Origin: JBPESN01 sp051710625
GTDB lineage: Bacteria; Pseudomonadota; Gammaproteobacteria; Enterobacterales; Enterobacteriaceae
Assembly (NCBI RefSeq): GCF_051710625.1
Contig: NZ_JBPESN010000018.1
Coordinates: 1-42,758 of the forward strand
DNA: 42,758 bases
Direction of reading: 5' to 3'
Under the pieces are notes generated by a model that was not told the origin of the DNA, did no database searches, and saw nothing but the letters and a program-made list of their open reading frames with translations. Both the position numbers and the translations under genes were made by a program. Shown piece by piece: positions 1 to 8,139 of the stretch (position 1 is the first letter of the stretch; each line of letters begins with the position of its first letter).

Positions 1-55
1 CAACCAGTTGAGCGGATTCGCGTTTGAATTCAGGACTAAAATTTTTTCTTTTCAT
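1..55 (-). CDS. IS3-family transposase OrfA, N-terminal fragment
   Basis: Reading leftward from an ATG at 53-55 gives 18 residues beginning MKRKNFSPEFKRE. This is the typical start of the small helix-turn-helix OrfA of IS3-family elements, whose OrfA is fused to the DDE transposase OrfB by programmed frameshifting. Only the first 18 codons are inside the window, so whether this copy is functional cannot be judged. The OrfA fragment at 7995-8139 supplies the complementary C-terminal half of the same protein type. Confidence 0.75.
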   Translation of the reverse strand, partial: MKRKNFSPEFKRESAQLV

Positions 56-127
56 TGGTGCACCCGTGTTGTTCTGAGGTGAGCATATCACCTCTGTTCA
101 GGTGGCCAAATTCAGTGTGCCACTACA
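1..127 (-). mobile_element. Left end of an IS3-family insertion sequence (runs off the window)
   Basis: The minus strand reads a 27-bp terminal repeat (101-127, outer end TGTAGTGG) and then the start of a transposase OrfA. The terminal repeat pairs imperfectly with the one at 7121-7147: both begin TGTAGTGG and end TGGCCACC, so the two elements belong to the same IS type. The rest of this copy lies outside the window. It sits 155 bp upstream of the broken slt gene and may have separated slt from its promoter. The IS3-family call rests on the OrfA and OrfB sequence of the two copies; the exact IS name was not determined. Confidence 0.85.
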
Positions 128-281
128 TGCAGACTAAAAACATTAATAAATAATATTTGAATTCTTACATGTGGCTGGCGCGATTTCGCCAGCGTGTCTA
201 GCATGTGAACGGAACCCGGTCGGTCAAGCGCGCAACGAAGTCCCCCCGATGGGACGGGTAATCAGCTGAGAATGTGTAGAG

Positions 282-1813
282 ATGGTCAAAGTGGACAAAT
301 GGCGGTTGTGGGTAGCGGTAATCGGGATGATGGCGCTGCCTGTGCTGGCGCAGGCGGATTCCATTGATGCCCAGCGGCAGCGCTATCTGCAGGTGAAGCA
401 GGCTTGGGACGCGCATCAGATGGACGTGGTGGCGCAATTGCTGCCTACGCTGCGTGATTACCCGCTGTATCCCTATTTGGCATACCGGCAGCTCTCGCAA
501 GATCTCTCCCAGGTCAGTCCCGATCAAATCAATGCCTTTACCGAGGCTTACCCGACGACGCTGCCGCCGGTACGTTCGTTGCGTGCGCGCTATGTCAACG
601 AACTGGCGAATCGCCAGGACTGGTATAGCCTGTTGGCTTTCAGCCCCCAACCGCCTAAACCAATGGCGGCGCGCTGTAATTATTATTATGCCAAATGGCC
701 TACCGGCAAGCCGCAGGAGGCCTGGAACGGCGCGCGCGATATCTGGCTGAACGGCCATTCTCTGCCGGACAGCTGCAATAAGTTGTTTGGCGCCTGGGAT
801 CAGGCCGGCGAACGCAGCCCGCTGGCGACACTGGAGCGGATCCGGATGGCGATGAACGAGGGCAATGACCGGCCTGGTTAATTACCTGTCGAAACAGTTG
901 CCTGCCGAATACCAGACCATGGGGAATGCGCTGGCGGCGCTACAAAATAACCCGGCGACGCTGGCGGATTTCGTCCGCAGCGTCGGCCCCACCGATTTGA
1001 CCCGCCAGGCGACGCAGATAGCCTTCACCCGTCTGGCCCGTAGCGATGTGGAAAACGCCCGTTCCCTAATCCCGATTGTGGCGCGCGCCGCAACACCGGA
1101 TCCGGCCTTGGCGCGGGAGCCGGCTATTATCGCCAGGGTGCGCGAGCTGATGTATTGGAATATGGACAATTTGGCGCGCAGCGAATGGGCCGCGTTGGTG
1201 GTGAGCCGTAGCCGGCCTGAACAAGAGCAGCTGGCACGCTATACGTTTTTACAGCAATGGCCGGATTTAAGCGTGCAGGCCACGATCAGCGGCAAGCTGT
1301 GGGACCATTTGGAAGAACGATTTCCGCTGGCCTGGCATCAAACGTTCCGTCAGGCGACTAACGATAAAGGGATAAGCCAGAGTTACGCTATGGCCATCGC
1401 CCGCCAGGAAAGTGCCTGGAATCCGAAAGTGCGTTCGCCGGTGGGCCGCTGCCGGACTGATGCAATTGATGCCTGCCACCGCGCAGCATACGGCGCAGAT
1501 GTTTAATATGGCGAACTACACCCAACCCGGCTAACTGTTGGATCCGCAAATCAATATTGCCCTCGGCACGGCCTACCTGGAGTATGTTTATCAGATGTTC
1601 GGCCGTAATCGCATCCTTGCCAGTATCGCCTATAACGCCGGACCTGGCAGAGTTAACACCTGGCTCAATGTCAGTGCCGGCCGTGCCGACGCCATCGCCT
1701 TTATCGAAAGTATTCCATTTTCCGAAACCCGCGGCTATGTCAAAAATGTGCTGGCCTATGACGTGTTTTACCGCTACTTCCTGCCTGCGCCAGCCGGCGA
1801 AACTGCTGACTGA
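282..1813 (+). pseudogene. slt: slt, soluble lytic murein transglycosylase, degraded
   Basis: The fragments match Slt, the periplasmic enzyme that cleaves peptidoglycan glycan strands to 1,6-anhydromuramyl products. The first frame (282-about 867) gives a signal peptide ending AQA and the start of the alpha-helical superhelix. A frameshift follows near 865, and the second frame runs to about 1455. Between 'NARSLIPIVARA' and 'ARVRELMYWN' a block of roughly 110 residues is missing compared with E. coli Slt. The catalytic segment 'ARQESAWNPKV' is present, but the frame breaks again just after 'SPVG'. An in-frame TAA at about 1532 replaces a glutamine before 'LLDPQINIALG'. The C-terminal 'NAGPGRVNTWL' is still readable. 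With at least two frameshifts, one stop and one deletion, no active enzyme is expected. Confidence 0.95.
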
Positions 1814-1849
1814 CGCCGAGTAACAGCGCCGCTACTGAGCGGCAAAAAG

Positions 1850-1882
1850 TATGATAAGCTACTGTACTAGTTCAATGGTATT
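1850..1882 (+). promoter_or_regulatory. Probable trpR promoter and Trp operator
   Basis: TATGAT at 1850-1855 is a plausible -10 box. It is followed at 1864-1872 by GTACTAGTT, a perfect left half of the Trp repressor operator. The right half (1873-1881) matches the consensus at only 5 of 9 positions. The site lies just before trpR, where E. coli TrpR represses its own gene. Autoregulation is therefore inferred from half-site identity and position. Confidence 0.6.
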
Positions 1883-1892
1883 GCGGTAGCTT

Positions 1893-2222
1893 ATGAACGC
1901 GACATCTTCCACCCCCGGCGGCGTCGCCGAACGTCTGGAGGAGGACTGGGGCACCTTCGCCCGCCTGCTGGGCCAGGCCTATGACGACGAGCTGCACGTA
2001 CCGCTCTTGCAACTGATGCTCACCCCCGACGAACGCGAGGCGCTGGCGACGCGTATCCGCATCATTCAAACCCTGCTGGCCGGCGATGTCAGCCAGCGGG
2101 AGCTGAAAAATGAGCTTGGAACCGGTATCGCCACGATAACCCGAGGATCGAACAACCTGAAGTCCGCGCCGCCGGAGCTGAAACGCTGGCTCATACAGCA
2201 ACTGCGGGACACGCCGCTCTAA
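1893..2222 (+). CDS. trpR: Trp operon repressor TrpR
   Basis: This 109-residue protein matches TrpR over its length (E. coli 108 aa). TrpR is the homodimeric repressor that, with bound L-tryptophan, shuts off trp, aroH, mtr and its own gene. The central 'LMLTPDEREAL' and the helix-turn-helix segment 'SQRELKNELG' followed by 'GIATITRGSN' (about residues 66-87) are almost unchanged from E. coli. The N-terminal 20 residues and the last helix are more divergent, as usual. The gene follows slt as in E. coli, and its TAA overlaps the stop of the convergent yjjX. The Shine-Dalgarno is weak; the ATG was chosen from length and alignment. It appears intact. Confidence 0.95.
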   Translation: MNATSSTPGGVAERLEEDWGTFARLLGQAYDDELHVPLLQLMLTPDEREALATRIRIIQTLLAGDVSQRELKNELGTGIATITRGSNNLKSAPPELKRWLIQQLRDTPL

Positions 2223-2755
2223 TTGCGCGGTCGGCGTAATTCCTGAAAGATAGCGTTATGGAAAGGCACCAACGCCAGTAATAGCGCTTGATGGTATACG
2301 CTAGCGCGCGTCAGACGGTCTTCCGTGAAGACGTTAATAGCCCCGTCGCGGCGCTTTATGTCCTCAATACCGGTTAATCGTGCCATTTTATGACCTAATT
2401 CTCGCCCTTCTGCGATTCCCTGTAATACACTATTAGGTAACATTAAACTGGCGGAGCGCGATTCACCCCGCAGATGTGCATTTTCAATCACCATCCAGGC
2501 AAAGGTCATATTCTCTTCCACGCCGGCTTCGACGCCGACCCAGAAGTCCGCCTCCGGATTGACCTGGCAGGCGGCCATCACCCGGTTGCGCGCGTCGCTG
2601 CGGGTTTGATGATCGCCCATCGGCTGGGACAGCTCGCCGCTGTCAACATCAATGCCCTCCACTCGGCAATTGCCCGCACCAAACGTATCGTCAAAAGCGT
2701 GCTGAATGGCGTCAATCTTGACCGGATTATGGGTGGCAGCGATTACATTGTACAT
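2219..2755 (-). CDS. yjjX: Inosine/xanthosine triphosphatase YjjX
   Basis: This 178-residue protein aligns with E. coli YjjX, a NTPase that hydrolyses ITP and XTP and so cleans the nucleotide pool of deaminated purines. Recognisable segments are the N-terminal 'AATHNPVKI' nucleotide-binding start, 'ARNRV', 'EADFWVGVEAG' in the middle, and 'KLTRASVYHQA'-type sequence near the C-terminus (here 'RLTRASVYHQALLLAL'). Length and motifs are normal and the frame is open. The gene is divergent from gpmB and convergent with trpR, the E. coli arrangement. A four-base overlap with the trpR stop leaves no room for an intergenic terminator. Confidence 0.93.
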   Translation of the reverse strand: MYNVIAATHNPVKIDAIQHAFDDTFGAGNCRVEGIDVDSGELSQPMGDHQTRSDARNRVMAACQVNPEADFWVGVEAGVEENMTFAWMVIENAHLRGESRSASLMLPNSVLQGIAEGRELGHKMARLTGIEDIKRRDGAINVFTEDRLTRASVYHQALLLALVPFHNAIFQELRRPRN

Positions 2756-2804
2756 AGTATCTGGTTAACTCCCGTCTCTTTCACGCAGTATAACGGAAAA
2801 AAGT

Positions 2805-3452
2805 ATGTTACAGGTTTATCTTGTTCGTCATGGCGAAACTGAATGGAATGCGCTGCGCCGTATTCAGGGGCAATCCGACAGTGCATTAACCGCCAAGGGT
2901 GAACGCCAGGCGGAACAGGTCGCAGAACGGGCCCAATCATTGGGTATCACCCATGTTATCAGCAGCGATTTGGGCCGGACACGCCGTACCGCAGAGATCA
3001 TCGCCGCCGGCTGCGGTTGTCCGATGACGATCGATGCGCGGCTGCGCGAGCTGGATATGGGGGTATTGGAAACCCGCGATATCGCGACCCTGACCGACGA
3101 GGAAGAAAACTGGCGTCGGCAATTGGTCAACGGCACCGAAGGCGGCCGCATCCCCGGTGGCGAGTCGATGACTGAAATGGCGACGCGTATGCATGCCGCC
3201 CTGAACGGCTGCCTGTCGCTGCCCGAGGGCAGCGCGCCGCTGCTGGTCAGCCACGGCATGGCCCTTGGCTGCTTGATAAGCACCATTCTGGGGCTGCCGG
3301 CCTATGCCGCGCGCCGACTCAGGCTGCGCAACTGCTCCCTATCGCGCATGGATTACCAGCAAAGCCTGTGGCTGGCACCCGGTTGGGTGGTGGAAACGGT
3401 GGGCGATGTCTTCCATCTGGATATGCCCGCCCTGGATGAGCTGCAGCGTTAA
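2805..3452 (+). CDS. gpmB: Histidine phosphatase GpmB
   Basis: This 215-residue protein is a histidine-phosphatase superfamily member matching E. coli GpmB (YtjC, 215 aa). The catalytic 'LVRHGETEWN' starts at residue 6, with the nucleophilic histidine at residue 9. The second conserved histidine is in 'LLVSHGMALG' near residue 150, and the arginine-containing 'SSDLGRTRRTAEII' is present. GpmB is annotated as a cofactor-independent phosphoglycerate mutase-like protein, but its true substrate is uncertain; some family members act as phosphatases. The frame is intact. It follows yjjX divergently and ends inside the stop of rob, as in related bacteria. Confidence 0.93.
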   Translation: MLQVYLVRHGETEWNALRRIQGQSDSALTAKGERQAEQVAERAQSLGITHVISSDLGRTRRTAEIIAAGCGCPMTIDARLRELDMGVLETRDIATLTDEEENWRRQLVNGTEGGRIPGGESMTEMATRMHAALNGCLSLPEGSAPLLVSHGMALGCLISTILGLPAYAARRLRLRNCSLSRMDYQQSLWLAPGWVVETVGDVFHLDMPALDELQR

Positions 3453-4318
3453 CGCCGTACCGGAATCAAATACTCGCAGCGGATCGTGTGCGGCAGTTTC
3501 GCGTCCGGTTTGCGCTCCGGCGGAAAGAAGCGTTCGATATCGCATTCCTTACGGCGCACCAGGCTTTGCGACGGCAGGCAGGTGCCGGCCAGCGCCAGGA
3601 TAAAGTCCTGCAGGTCGTGGGGCGGGCCCTGATAAATAAAGCGGGCATATTCACCGCCTTCCAAATGGAAGGGCTCGCCGCCGTGCACATTTTCCGGCAT
3701 ATGCTGCGGTTCGATGGCGGTGGTGTAAAGCACTTCCTGCTCGTCATCCTTTTCCAGACTGGGCCGGGTATGGTTCAGTCCGTACAGGGTGGGGGGCAGG
3801 CATTTGGCCTCGCCGAGATACTGGCGCCAAAAATGGATGCGCAACTCGGTACGGAAACTGCTCAGCTGCTCAAGGGTGCAGGTATAGCTTTGCGTAACGC
3901 CGACCAGTTCCATCGCCGGCAGCCGGATGAACTCCACCTGCGGCAGCGCGAAGTGTTTCAGGCGAAACGGCGGTCTAATGCCGGCGGAATCCCACTCCTC
4001 TTTGCGAGGATACAGCGCCGGCGTCTGGGCGAATTGCTTCTTGAAAGCGCGGGTGAACGTCTGCTGAGAATCGAAACGATATTGCAGCGCGATATCCAAT
4101 ATCGGCCGGCTGGTCAGCCGCAGGGCCACCGCGGCCTTGGACAACCTGCGCGCGCGAATATAAGCGCCGATGGCGTGGCCAGTCACTTCTTTAAACATAC
4201 GCTGCAGGTGCCATTTGGAATAGCCGGCCTTGGCGGCGACATTATCCAGCGATAGCGGCTGGTCCAGATGGCTATCGAGCCAGCTTAACAGGTCACGAAT
4301 AATACCGACTTGATCCAT
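3449..4318 (-). CDS. rob: Right-origin-binding transcription factor Rob
   Basis: This 289-residue protein (E. coli Rob is 289 aa) is a transcription activator of the AraC/XylS family related to MarA and SoxS. The first 100 residues hold the two helix-turn-helix motifs and are nearly identical to Rob: 'KAGYSKWHLQRMFKEVTGH' and 'ALQYRFDSQQTFTRAFKKQF'. The remaining 180 residues form the GyrI-like effector domain, more divergent but complete to the final 'LIPVRR'. Rob binds mar/sox/rob boxes and turns on stress and efflux genes. One classical efflux gene in this window, acrD, is dead. The ATG at 4316-4318 gives the expected N-terminus. Confidence 0.95.
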   Translation of the reverse strand: MDQVGIIRDLLSWLDSHLDQPLSLDNVAAKAGYSKWHLQRMFKEVTGHAIGAYIRARRLSKAAVALRLTSRPILDIALQYRFDSQQTFTRAFKKQFAQTPALYPRKEEWDSAGIRPPFRLKHFALPQVEFIRLPAMELVGVTQSYTCTLEQLSSFRTELRIHFWRQYLGEAKCLPPTLYGLNHTRPSLEKDDEQEVLYTTAIEPQHMPENVHGGEPFHLEGGEYARFIYQGPPHDLQDFILALAGTCLPSQSLVRRKECDIERFFPPERKPDAKLPHTIRCEYLIPVRR

Positions 4319-4488
4319 AAGAATCCTCAGAAAGCGGTGGTGGCGTCATTAGAAAAGTGTCGACGCATGATAGCAATAATTTGGCTAACAGGTCGCCAAA
4401 GGTTTATCATTTTATTATTTTCAGTTGATATTAACTAGTCCTGCCGACGTCTTCGCGCCGGCGGTCCCTAAGCACTACAGAAAATCAT

Positions 4489-4967
4489 GCAACGACTATA
4501 AATAAAAAAATCGTTTTCGCCCTGATAGGTTGAACCTTTAGCCTCGGTCTGGCCCAGGCCGAGGAAGTCGGCTCCGTCGACACCGTGTTCAAGCTGTTCG
4601 GCCCGGATCACAAAATCGCGGTGGAAGCGTTTGACGATCCCGGTGTCCCCAACGTGACCTATTATCTCAGCCGTGCCAAAACCGGCGGCCTCGGCCTGGC
4701 GGAAGATACCTCCGATGCGGCAGTTTCTTGTCAACAGGTCGGCCGATTACCCTGAGCGATAAAATCAAAAACGGCCAACGACACGGTAGCGTGGTGTTTC
4801 AAAAACGCACCTCGCTGATATTTAAGCGCCTGCAGGTGGTCCGCTTTTATGATCCCAAACGTAACGCGCTTGTCTATCTGTCCTATTCGGATCGGGTGGT
4901 GGAAGGTTCGCCGAAAAATGCGCTGAGTGCGGTACCGATTATTCCCTGGGGCGAACAGCGTCCGTAA
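4489..4967 (+). pseudogene. creA: creA, periplasmic protein CreA, broken
   Basis: The sequence reads as CreA, a small exported protein of unknown function next to the creBCD carbon-source regulatory genes in E. coli. In frame from about 4489 one sees a signal-peptide-like stretch interrupted by TGA at 4531. This is followed by 'AEEVGSVDTVFKLFGPDHKI', 'VEAFDDPGVPNVTYY' and 'EDTSDAAVSCQQVG'. One base is then missing in a run of C near 4743; the rest, 'ITLSDKIKNGQ' to 'VPIIPWGEQ', is in another frame. Two lesions make it a pseudogene. The ATG at 4487 is out of frame with the mature region. creB, creC and creD are absent, so the Cre two-component system is gone from this locus. Confidence 0.9.
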
Positions 4968-5133
4968 CTGTTTTATCAGGCGTCATGTTTCAGGCGGCGT
5001 CACACTAGCCGGCGGGGGCCGGTAGTAAAACGCGTCAGCTTGCAACGAGGATGAGCGCCTGAGCCGGTCGAGGGATAGCGGGGGTAACGGGCGGCAACCG
5101 TTCGGGGCGACGCGGAATTGTTTACCGGTGGGG

Positions 5134-5166
5134 GAAATCAAACGCCCGCCCCTTGCGGGGAAGGCG
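5134..5166 (-). terminator. Possible arcA terminator
   Basis: On the minus strand, just downstream of the arcA remnant, CGCC-TT-CCCC is separated by GCAA from GGGG-CG-GGCG. It is followed by a T-rich stretch (GTTTGATTT). The stem is GC-rich with one internal loop, which fits a rho-independent terminator. Confidence 0.45.
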
Positions 5167-5179
5167 CCATTGGTAAAAC

Positions 5180-5869
5180 TTACTCTTCTAAATCGCCGCA
5201 GAAACGATACCTTTCGCCGTATCCGGCGTGGATACAAAATACTTGCGTATGCGAGGGATGGTGACGTCACCGGTACAGTCGTAGGCCTTCAGCTCATGGC
5301 CGGTCATTTTCTTCAGCAGCTCGGCGCGCGATTAAATCTTGCCGGGATTTTCGCAAAAGTGCAGCGTGGCGCGAAACTCGCTGGGGGGCAGTTTATAGCT
5401 CTCGCTGTGAGGACTTAGCAAAGAACAGCTATTAATATCGAGCGCCCAACCGCTAAATTTGTAGCTTTCCACCAGCTTGCGCTCTTCAAGGGCGCCGCCC
5501 AGATTCATGGCGGGACAGCAGATTGCGCGCACGGATAGTGAGTTCGCGCGGGTTGAATAGCTTGGTAATATAATCGTCGGCGCCAATTTCCAATCCGAGG
5601 ACTTTATCTACCTCGTTATCGTGGCCGGTAAGAAACATCAGGGCGACGCTGGCATGCTCCCGAAGTTCTCGCGCCAGCAACAAGCCATTTTTACCCGGCA
5701 GGTTGATATCCATGATAACCAGATTAATATCATGTTCCGACAGCGCGCGGTGCATCTCTGCGCCGTCGGTAGCTTCATGAACCATATAGCCCTCAGCTTC
5801 AAAAATGCTTTTGAGGGTATTAGGGGTGACTGACTCGTCTTCAACGATAAGAATGTGCGGGGTCTGCAT
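5180..5869 (-). pseudogene. arcA: arcA, anoxic redox response regulator, degraded
   Basis: The receiver domain (5869 to about 5510) is clearly ArcA. It starts MQTPHILIVEDE and keeps the phosphoacceptor region 'LVIMDINLPGKNG'. The conserved proline after the active lysine is changed (ITKLF instead of ITKPF). The frame then shifts at 'NLLSR', losing one or two bases. The DNA-binding domain continues elsewhere as 'ESYKFSGWALDIN' and 'LHFCENPGKI', ends in TAA where ArcA has Gln, and resumes as 'SRAELLKKMTG'. About nine residues are missing before the final 'ERYRFCGDLEE'. ArcA with ArcB represses aerobic respiration genes when oxygen is low, so this regulation is probably lost. The position before the thr operon matches E. 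coli. Confidence 0.95.
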
Positions 5870-6555
5870 GTTTGCTACCTAAAATTACCAACATAATTGA
5901 AAGAGGAAGTACTCAAGCCGCTGTCGTCCTTAACAATAGCGGAGGAACAAAATGCATCCTTTAAGGCTTCGGGCCTAAGCACTTCAACGTGCTCTATCGT
6001 GATTAACGCTTTGTTACCAACGACGCTATACCTGTATATAGGACTTGATTTCTCAAGCTTAAATGCTGCATAGCTTACCCTTATTAACAATAATATAACA
6101 GCGCCAACCGAATTTACCACTCAAGAAAATATCATTTTGCTGACGTATATCAAAATATACCCTAACACCCGTGCCATTTTACTGGACGGGATTAACAGCG
6201 TGGCCTTTAAGATAACTTTAATGTCTCTTTATGTATTATTATTTTATATTGGTTAACCCGGCGCGATGAGAGGGGAGAAATAGCCCCGGCCGAGCGGCTG
6301 CCGGTCGCGTCATAGGGGCGTTGCGCGAGTAAGGCTGGGGAGCAGGCCGGTATCGCGGTGGCGGGCATCATCGGCGGCCAAATTCTGACGGTGTTACCTG
6401 CCGTGATATCTTTCATTGATAGCATCACATGCTGGATAGTTGGGAGTTAGTAAACATTACGGCGTGCCTGCTGCGCCGGGATGTCAATATTGAACGCCAC
6501 GGCATGCACTGCGCGCCGCCGGGCAAAAGCAGATATTCATTGGCTTTAGCGCCTA
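5870..6555. other. Gene-free stretch between arcA and the thr leader
   Basis: No gene was recognised. In E. coli this interval holds yjjY and yjtD, and no trace of either protein was seen in any frame. Part of it may be the long 5' leader of arcA. A 47-codon open frame at 6429-6572 overlaps the thr promoter region and looks fortuitous. Confidence 0.6.
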
Positions 6556-6590
6556 ATTGCTTTAACCAATAGGGTGTTAACAAAAAACAG
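6555..6590 (+). promoter_or_regulatory. Probable thr operon promoter region
   Basis: CTTTAACCAATA at 6560-6571 matches what I recall of the E. coli thr promoter region, and it lies 37 bp before the leader peptide. The assignment rests on this short block and its position. Exact -35 and -10 boxes were not resolved. Confidence 0.4.
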
Positions 6591-6607
6591 TGATAACACC
6601 CACTGGC

Positions 6608-6682
6608 ATGCGTACTCGCTTCAGCCACAGCACCATTATTATTACCACCACCGATACCACCACGGGTAGCGCCGCGGGCTGA
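6608..6682 (+). CDS. thrL: thr operon leader peptide ThrL
   Basis: This 24-codon open frame starts MRTRFSHST, continues with three Ile codons and then runs of Thr codons (residues 13-15 and 17-19), and ends GSAAG. In total it has eight threonine and three isoleucine codons. That is the signature of the thr attenuator leader, in which ribosome stalling on Thr and Ile codons prevents terminator formation and so raises thrABC transcription. E. coli ThrL is 21 residues with a comparable Thr/Ile run. The frame is intact and followed at the correct distance by the attenuator hairpin. It is under the usual size for gene callers. The operon it should control is broken at thrA. Confidence 0.88.
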   Translation: MRTRFSHSTIIITTTDTTTGSAAG

Positions 6683-6699
6683 CGCATACAGGAATCCAG

Positions 6700-6737
6700 A
6701 AAAAAGCCCGCACTGTCAAGGTGCGTGCTTTTTTTTA
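6700..6737 (+). terminator. thr attenuator
   Basis: The stem AAAAAAGC-CCGCAC pairs across the loop TGTCAAG with GTGCG-TGCTTTTTTTT. There is one irregularity in the middle of the stem and a run of eight T. This is the same architecture and almost the same sequence as the E. coli thr attenuator. It lies 17 bp after the thrL stop and 27 bp before thrA. Confidence 0.85.
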
Positions 6738-6763
6738 AGCTTAATTCAGGAGATGAAACAAAA

Positions 6764-7055
6764 ATGCGAGTACTGAAATTTGGCGGTACCTCTGTCGCCA
6801 ACGCGGAACGTTTTATCCGCGTCGCCGACATCCTCGACGCTGAACAAATCTTTAGCCAACTTTTAGACGGTTTGCCCGCCGCGCCGCCGGAGTTTAATCA
6901 CGCGGCGTTGCGTAGTGTGGTCGAGCAGGAATTCGCCCAGCTCAAGCAGCTGTTGCACGGTATTTCGCTGCTAAAATATTGCCCTGACAGCGTCAACGCC
7001 ACCATTATCTGCCGCGGCGAAAAACTGTCCATCGCGCTGATGAAAGCGCTATCGT
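6764..7055 (+). pseudogene. thrA: thrA, aspartokinase I/homoserine dehydrogenase I, remnant
   Basis: The start is intact: the ATG at 6764 follows a good Shine-Dalgarno (CAGGAGA), and the first 25 residues (MRVLKFGGTSVANAERF...) are ThrA. The sequence then jumps from 'VADIL' straight to 'DAEQIFSQLLDGL', a deletion of about 40 residues that removes part of the aspartokinase active site. It continues as ThrA through 'QEFAQLKQLLHGISLL' and 'ICRGEKLSIALM'. Homology ends near 7050. About 65 bp of unassigned sequence precedes the IS. Over 600 residues, including the whole homoserine dehydrogenase, are missing. thrB and thrC are not in the window. Confidence 0.92.
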
Positions 7056-7128
7056 GTAGCGATGCAAAATCTATAGCTAAGGCGGGCGTCAAGCTTCTCC
7101 AGCTACTCTCCTTCGGAGATTGTAGTGG

Positions 7129-8012
7129 TCAACTAAAACTGGCCACCGCGTTAGAATTTTTCCAGTATCTATTTTCTGATTCGTTTGGTGGCAACCCACC
7201 GTTATATTCATGCGGCCTGAGTGCGCTGTAATATCCCACGATATAGTCGGTAATTTCATAAGCTGCTTCGCTGAAGCTTATGTAGCCCGTTACCGGTATC
7301 CACTCGTTTTTCAGACTTCTGAAGAAGCGCTCCATCGGACTGTTATCTCAGCAGTTACCCCACCGACTCATGCTTTGTTTGATCCGGTAACGCCACAGCA
7401 ACTGTTGGAACTGGCTGCTCGTATAGTGGCTACCCTGATCGCTGTGGAACATCACTCCGGCTGGTTTAGCACGCGTTTCCCATACCATTTCCAGTGCTTT
7501 GATAGTCAGTCTGCTGTCTGGGGAGAACGATATAGACCAGCCCACCGGTTTCCTCGCGAACAGATCAAGAACAACCGCAAGGTATGCCCAGCGTTTCCCG
7601 GTCCAGATATACGTCACATCGCCGCACCATACCTGCTTTGGCTCCGTTACAGCGAACTGGCGCTCAAGATAATTCGGGATCGCAACATGCGCCTGACCGC
7701 CACGCTTATACCTGTGCGTCGGCTGCTGACAACTGACCAGCCCCAGCTCTTTCATGCGCCTGCCTGCGAGCCAGCGCCCCATCCTGAAGCCTCTCTGGGT
7801 TGTCATGGTGGCGATACTTCTCGCGCCAGCGGCACCATGGCTGATACTGTGCAGTTCATGAACCTGACTGCGCAATACCGTTCGCCTGCCGTTTGGCCTG
7901 TCAGGACGACTTTTCCAGTATTTGTAACTGCTGCGATGAACCCTGAACACGTGGCAGAGTGTGGCCACAGGATAATGCGCTCTGAGTTTCTTGATTAACG
8001 AGAACTGTTCAG
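7129..8012 (-). pseudogene. IS3-family transposase OrfB with a nonsense codon
   Basis: OrfB is the DDE integrase-core part of an IS3 transposase. Reading leftward, the frame opens near 8012 with 'LIKKLRAHYPV', overlapping the end of OrfA in the frame-shifted arrangement usual for IS3 elements. The catalytic aspartates lie in 'VWCGDVTYI' and 'MFHSDQGSHY', and the glutamate in 'MERFFRSLKNEW'. Between the second Asp and the Glu the conserved 'GNCWDNSPMERF' reads 'GNC-stop-DNSPMERF', with TGG changed to TGA at about 7346. The protein would therefore stop before the catalytic glutamate. Confidence 0.9.
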
Positions 8013-8139
8013 GGAGTCTGACATCAAGAGCGCTGTAGCCTTTTTTAATATTTCGTTTTCCATTTCAATGCGTTGTACCTTCTTCTTGAGCTCACGTATT
8101 TCGATTTGTTCCGGGGTTATGGGAGAGGCTTCTGGCGTT
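7995..8139 (-). pseudogene. IS3-family transposase OrfA, C-terminal fragment
   Basis: This is about 48 codons of OrfA. They read 'PEASPITPEQIEIRELKKK' and then 'MENEILKKATALLMSDSLN', the leucine-zipper and coupling region of IS3 OrfA, ending SR and a stop. The helix-turn-helix half is missing; a matching N-terminal piece is seen at 1-55 in the other copy. Upstream of about 8139 the open frame continues into foreign sequence. Confidence 0.85.

Larger units (their letters stand above)
7121..8139 (-). mobile_element. IS3-family element, 5'-truncated and inactive
   Basis: The right end is a terminal repeat at 7121-7147 (TGTAGTGG...TGGCCACC), matching the one at 101-127. Inside, on the minus strand, are the C-terminal half of OrfA and nearly all of OrfB. 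The left terminal repeat and the first half of OrfA are missing. The IS sequence stops at about 8133-8139, where it joins another element at a short block (TGGCGTT) that could belong to either. The copy cannot transpose by itself because OrfA is truncated and OrfB has a stop codon. Confidence 0.88.

Noticed and set aside
3488..4255. 255-codon open frame antisense to rob
   Set aside because: Shadow of a well conserved GC-rich gene; the encoded sequence has no recognisable family.
6429..6572. 47-codon open frame before thrL
   Set aside because: No recognised homology, no good ribosome site, and it overlaps the thr promoter block.
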